Of a stretch of DNA of 6,779 nt, positions 5,970 through 6,779 are shown piece by piece. Made by a program: the position numbers and the translations under genes. Location of the stretch: the NCBI GenBank assembly GCA_011051745.1, contig DRKO01000489.1, positions 1 to 6,779 on the forward strand, given 5' to 3'. The stretch's first letter is position 1. Each line of letters starts with the position of its first letter. Origin of the DNA: Chloroflexota bacterium (GTDB lineage Bacteria; Chloroflexota; Anaerolineae; Aggregatilineales; UBA3940). The notes beneath the pieces were generated by a model. The model saw only the letters and a program-made list of their open reading frames with translations. It did not search any database and was not told the origin of the DNA.

Positions 5970-5980
5970 AACGCTCGCTT

Positions 5981-6001
5981 CTGTGGCGGACTACGCCACA
6001 G
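5981..6001. other. 8-bp hairpin between the operator clusters
   Basis: CTGTGGCG (5981-5988) and CGCCACAG (5994-6001) pair perfectly around five bases. It lies between the operators at 5956-5969 and 6037-6050 and outside both proposed transcripts. It is therefore more likely a DNA dyad, possibly a second regulator's site, than an RNA structure. Its half-site does not match TTCACA. Confidence 0.35.
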
Positions 6002-6036
6002 GAACCCGTGCTCCCTGCACGTCGGTTCTGCGGCCA

Positions 6037-6070
6037 GTCACATTTGTGAAGGGTTCACACAGATGTGCAA
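6037..6070. promoter_or_regulatory. Tandem operator half-sites upstream of the SorC-type gene
   Basis: GTCACATTTGTGAA (6037-6050) matches the 5956-5969 palindrome at 12 of 14 positions. It is followed by TTCACA-CAGA-TGTGCA (6054-6069), a degenerate copy whose half-sites are four bases apart instead of two. The inner halves also form TGTGAA-GGG-TTCACA (6045-6059). The four alternating half-sites overlap the proposed promoter of the regulator gene, so autoregulation is expected. Confidence 0.55.
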
Positions 6071-6084
6071 TAATAGGTTATTAT
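6054..6084 (+). promoter_or_regulatory. Candidate promoter of the SorC-type regulator gene
   Basis: TTCACA (6054-6059) matches the -35 consensus at five of six positions. TATTAT (6079-6084) follows after 19 bases as a -10 element; a shifted TTATTA gives 18. Transcription would start near 6091, about 44 bases before the start codon. The -35 is itself an operator half-site, which implies that regulator binding blocks its own promoter. Confidence 0.4.
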
Positions 6085-6134
6085 AGACTCGATGAGGAAA
6101 ATGCCAGGCAGATGGAGGGGCGGCAGGTGGAGCC

Positions 6135-6779
6135 ATGGCCGGTCAAATTGATTTATTTGAACAGCTTGACGAGGATCGCATTGATCTGCTGGCCCGCGTA
6201 GCCAGCATGTATTACGAACAGGGCATGTCGCAGCGCCAGATATCGCTCGAACTCGGCTATTCTCGCTCGGCCATCTCCCGCTTTCTGACTGAAGCACGCA
6301 ACACCGGCATCGTCGAGATTCGTGTCAACCATCCTCTGAGGCGCAGCCCTGAGCTGGAAGCCACTCTCTGTGATCGCTTCGGCCTCAGGGAAGCCCGCGT
6401 TCTGGTCCGGCACATCTCCTCATACTCGGAGACACTCGCCCGGCTGGGCAGGCTGGCCGCCCGGCTGGTCGAGCAGCACATCCGTGAGGAGACCGTGCTG
6501 GGAATCTCATGGGGCACGGCGGTTTACGAGGTCGTTAACGCGCTGCGCCCGCGCCACGCCCCTCACATCCGGGTTGTCCAGTTGATCGGGGCACTGGACA
6601 CGGAAGACCCGCGCATTGACGGGCCGGAGCTGGCCCGCTGGCTTGCCCGGCTGTTCGGCGGGCGCTATCAAACGCTCTCCGCCCCCCTGATAGTAGACAC
6701 CGAAGCGGTGCGCAACGCGCTGCTCCGCGACAGCCGCATGCGCAACGTTCTTGAGCAGGCCCGCGATGTGGACCTGGCA
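6135..6779 (+). CDS. SorC-family sugar-responsive transcriptional regulator (3' partial)
   Basis: The frame is open from ATG 6135 to the right edge, giving 215 residues of a protein that usually has about 315. The N-terminal helix-turn-helix lies at about 24-54, with MSQRQISLELGYSRSAISR at 31-49 showing the recognition helix. A linker reading GIVEIRVNHP (58-67) follows, as is usual in this family. The effector domain then starts with VLGISWGTAVYEVVNAL (121-137), the conserved segment that binds a phosphorylated sugar in SorC/DeoR-like regulators. The start is fixed within 14 codons by an in-frame stop at 6093-6095. AGGTGG four bases upstream is an adequate ribosome site. Divergent from the PTS operon, it probably reads the phosphorylated transport product and controls both promoters. 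Family members act as repressors or activators; which applies is not shown. The rest of the effector domain is outside the window. Confidence 0.92.
   Translation, partial: MAGQIDLFEQLDEDRIDLLARVASMYYEQGMSQRQISLELGYSRSAISRFLTEARNTGIVEIRVNHPLRRSPELEATLCDRFGLREARVLVRHISSYSETLARLGRLAARLVEQHIREETVLGISWGTAVYEVVNALRPRHAPHIRVVQLIGALDTEDPRIDGPELARWLARLFGGRYQTLSAPLIVDTEAVRNALLRDSRMRNVLEQARDVDLA

Noticed and set aside
5966..5979. Sequence resembling a CcpA cre site (about 12 of 14 positions)
   Set aside because: The mismatches fall at defined positions, it partly overlaps the better palindrome, and there is no evidence that this organism has CcpA.
6045..6059. CRP-like site TGTGA-N5-TCACA
   Set aside because: CRP sites need a six-base spacer, and the symmetry is explained by neighbouring copies of the TTCACA operator.
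5944..6201. 85-residue plus-strand open frame overlapping the regulator start
   Set aside because: It crosses the operators and proposed promoter and overlaps the SorC-type gene in another frame; no protein-like features.
1..6779. Mobile elements, CRISPR arrays, tRNA or rRNA genes
   Set aside because: No transposase or integrase frame, no regularly spaced repeats, and no cloverleaf or rRNA-like sequence was seen on either strand.

Overview
The window holds one compact carbohydrate phosphotransferase (PTS) locus of a GC-rich bacterium. The protein sequences and the arrangement would suit Chloroflexota or a neighbouring GC-rich lineage. That is an impression from protein style, not something the sequence proves. 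There are no RNA genes, CRISPR arrays, insertion sequences or attachment sites that I can support.

Layout from left to right: (1) the last 46 codons of a rightward gene, probably a GT4-type glycosyltransferase (1-141); (2) a strong GC-rich hairpin region between converging genes (154-209); (3) a leftward six-gene block, which in transcription order reads IIA (gatA-like, 5822-5349), IIB (gatB, 5263-4973), IIC (gatC, 4741-3290), an unrecognised 144-residue single-membrane-span protein (3204-2770), HPr (ptsH, 2502-2230) and Enzyme I (ptsI, 1989-259); (4) a 312-base divergent control region with TTCACA/TGTGAA dyads (5823-6134); (5) a rightward SorC-family regulator that runs off the right edge (6135-6779).

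How it fits together: Enzyme I takes phosphate from PEP and passes it to HPr His15, then to IIA His69, then to IIB Cys11. IIB phosphorylates the sugar or polyol carried in by IIC. All phosphorelay residues are present, so this is a self-sufficient PTS with its general and sugar-specific parts in one cluster. The IIB and IIC proteins are of the galactitol (Gat) family, so a polyol is the best substrate guess, but no catabolic enzyme is visible to settle it. The SorC-type regulator probably senses the phosphorylated product and controls both directions through the dyads between the genes.

The most interesting points are the unrecognised membrane protein placed between IIC and HPr, the clustered operator half-sites, and the unusually long gaps between genes (85, 231, 85, 267 and 240 bases). 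Four of the five gaps contain perfect or near-perfect hairpins or dyads, which suggests internal promoters or mRNA processing rather than a tightly packed operon.
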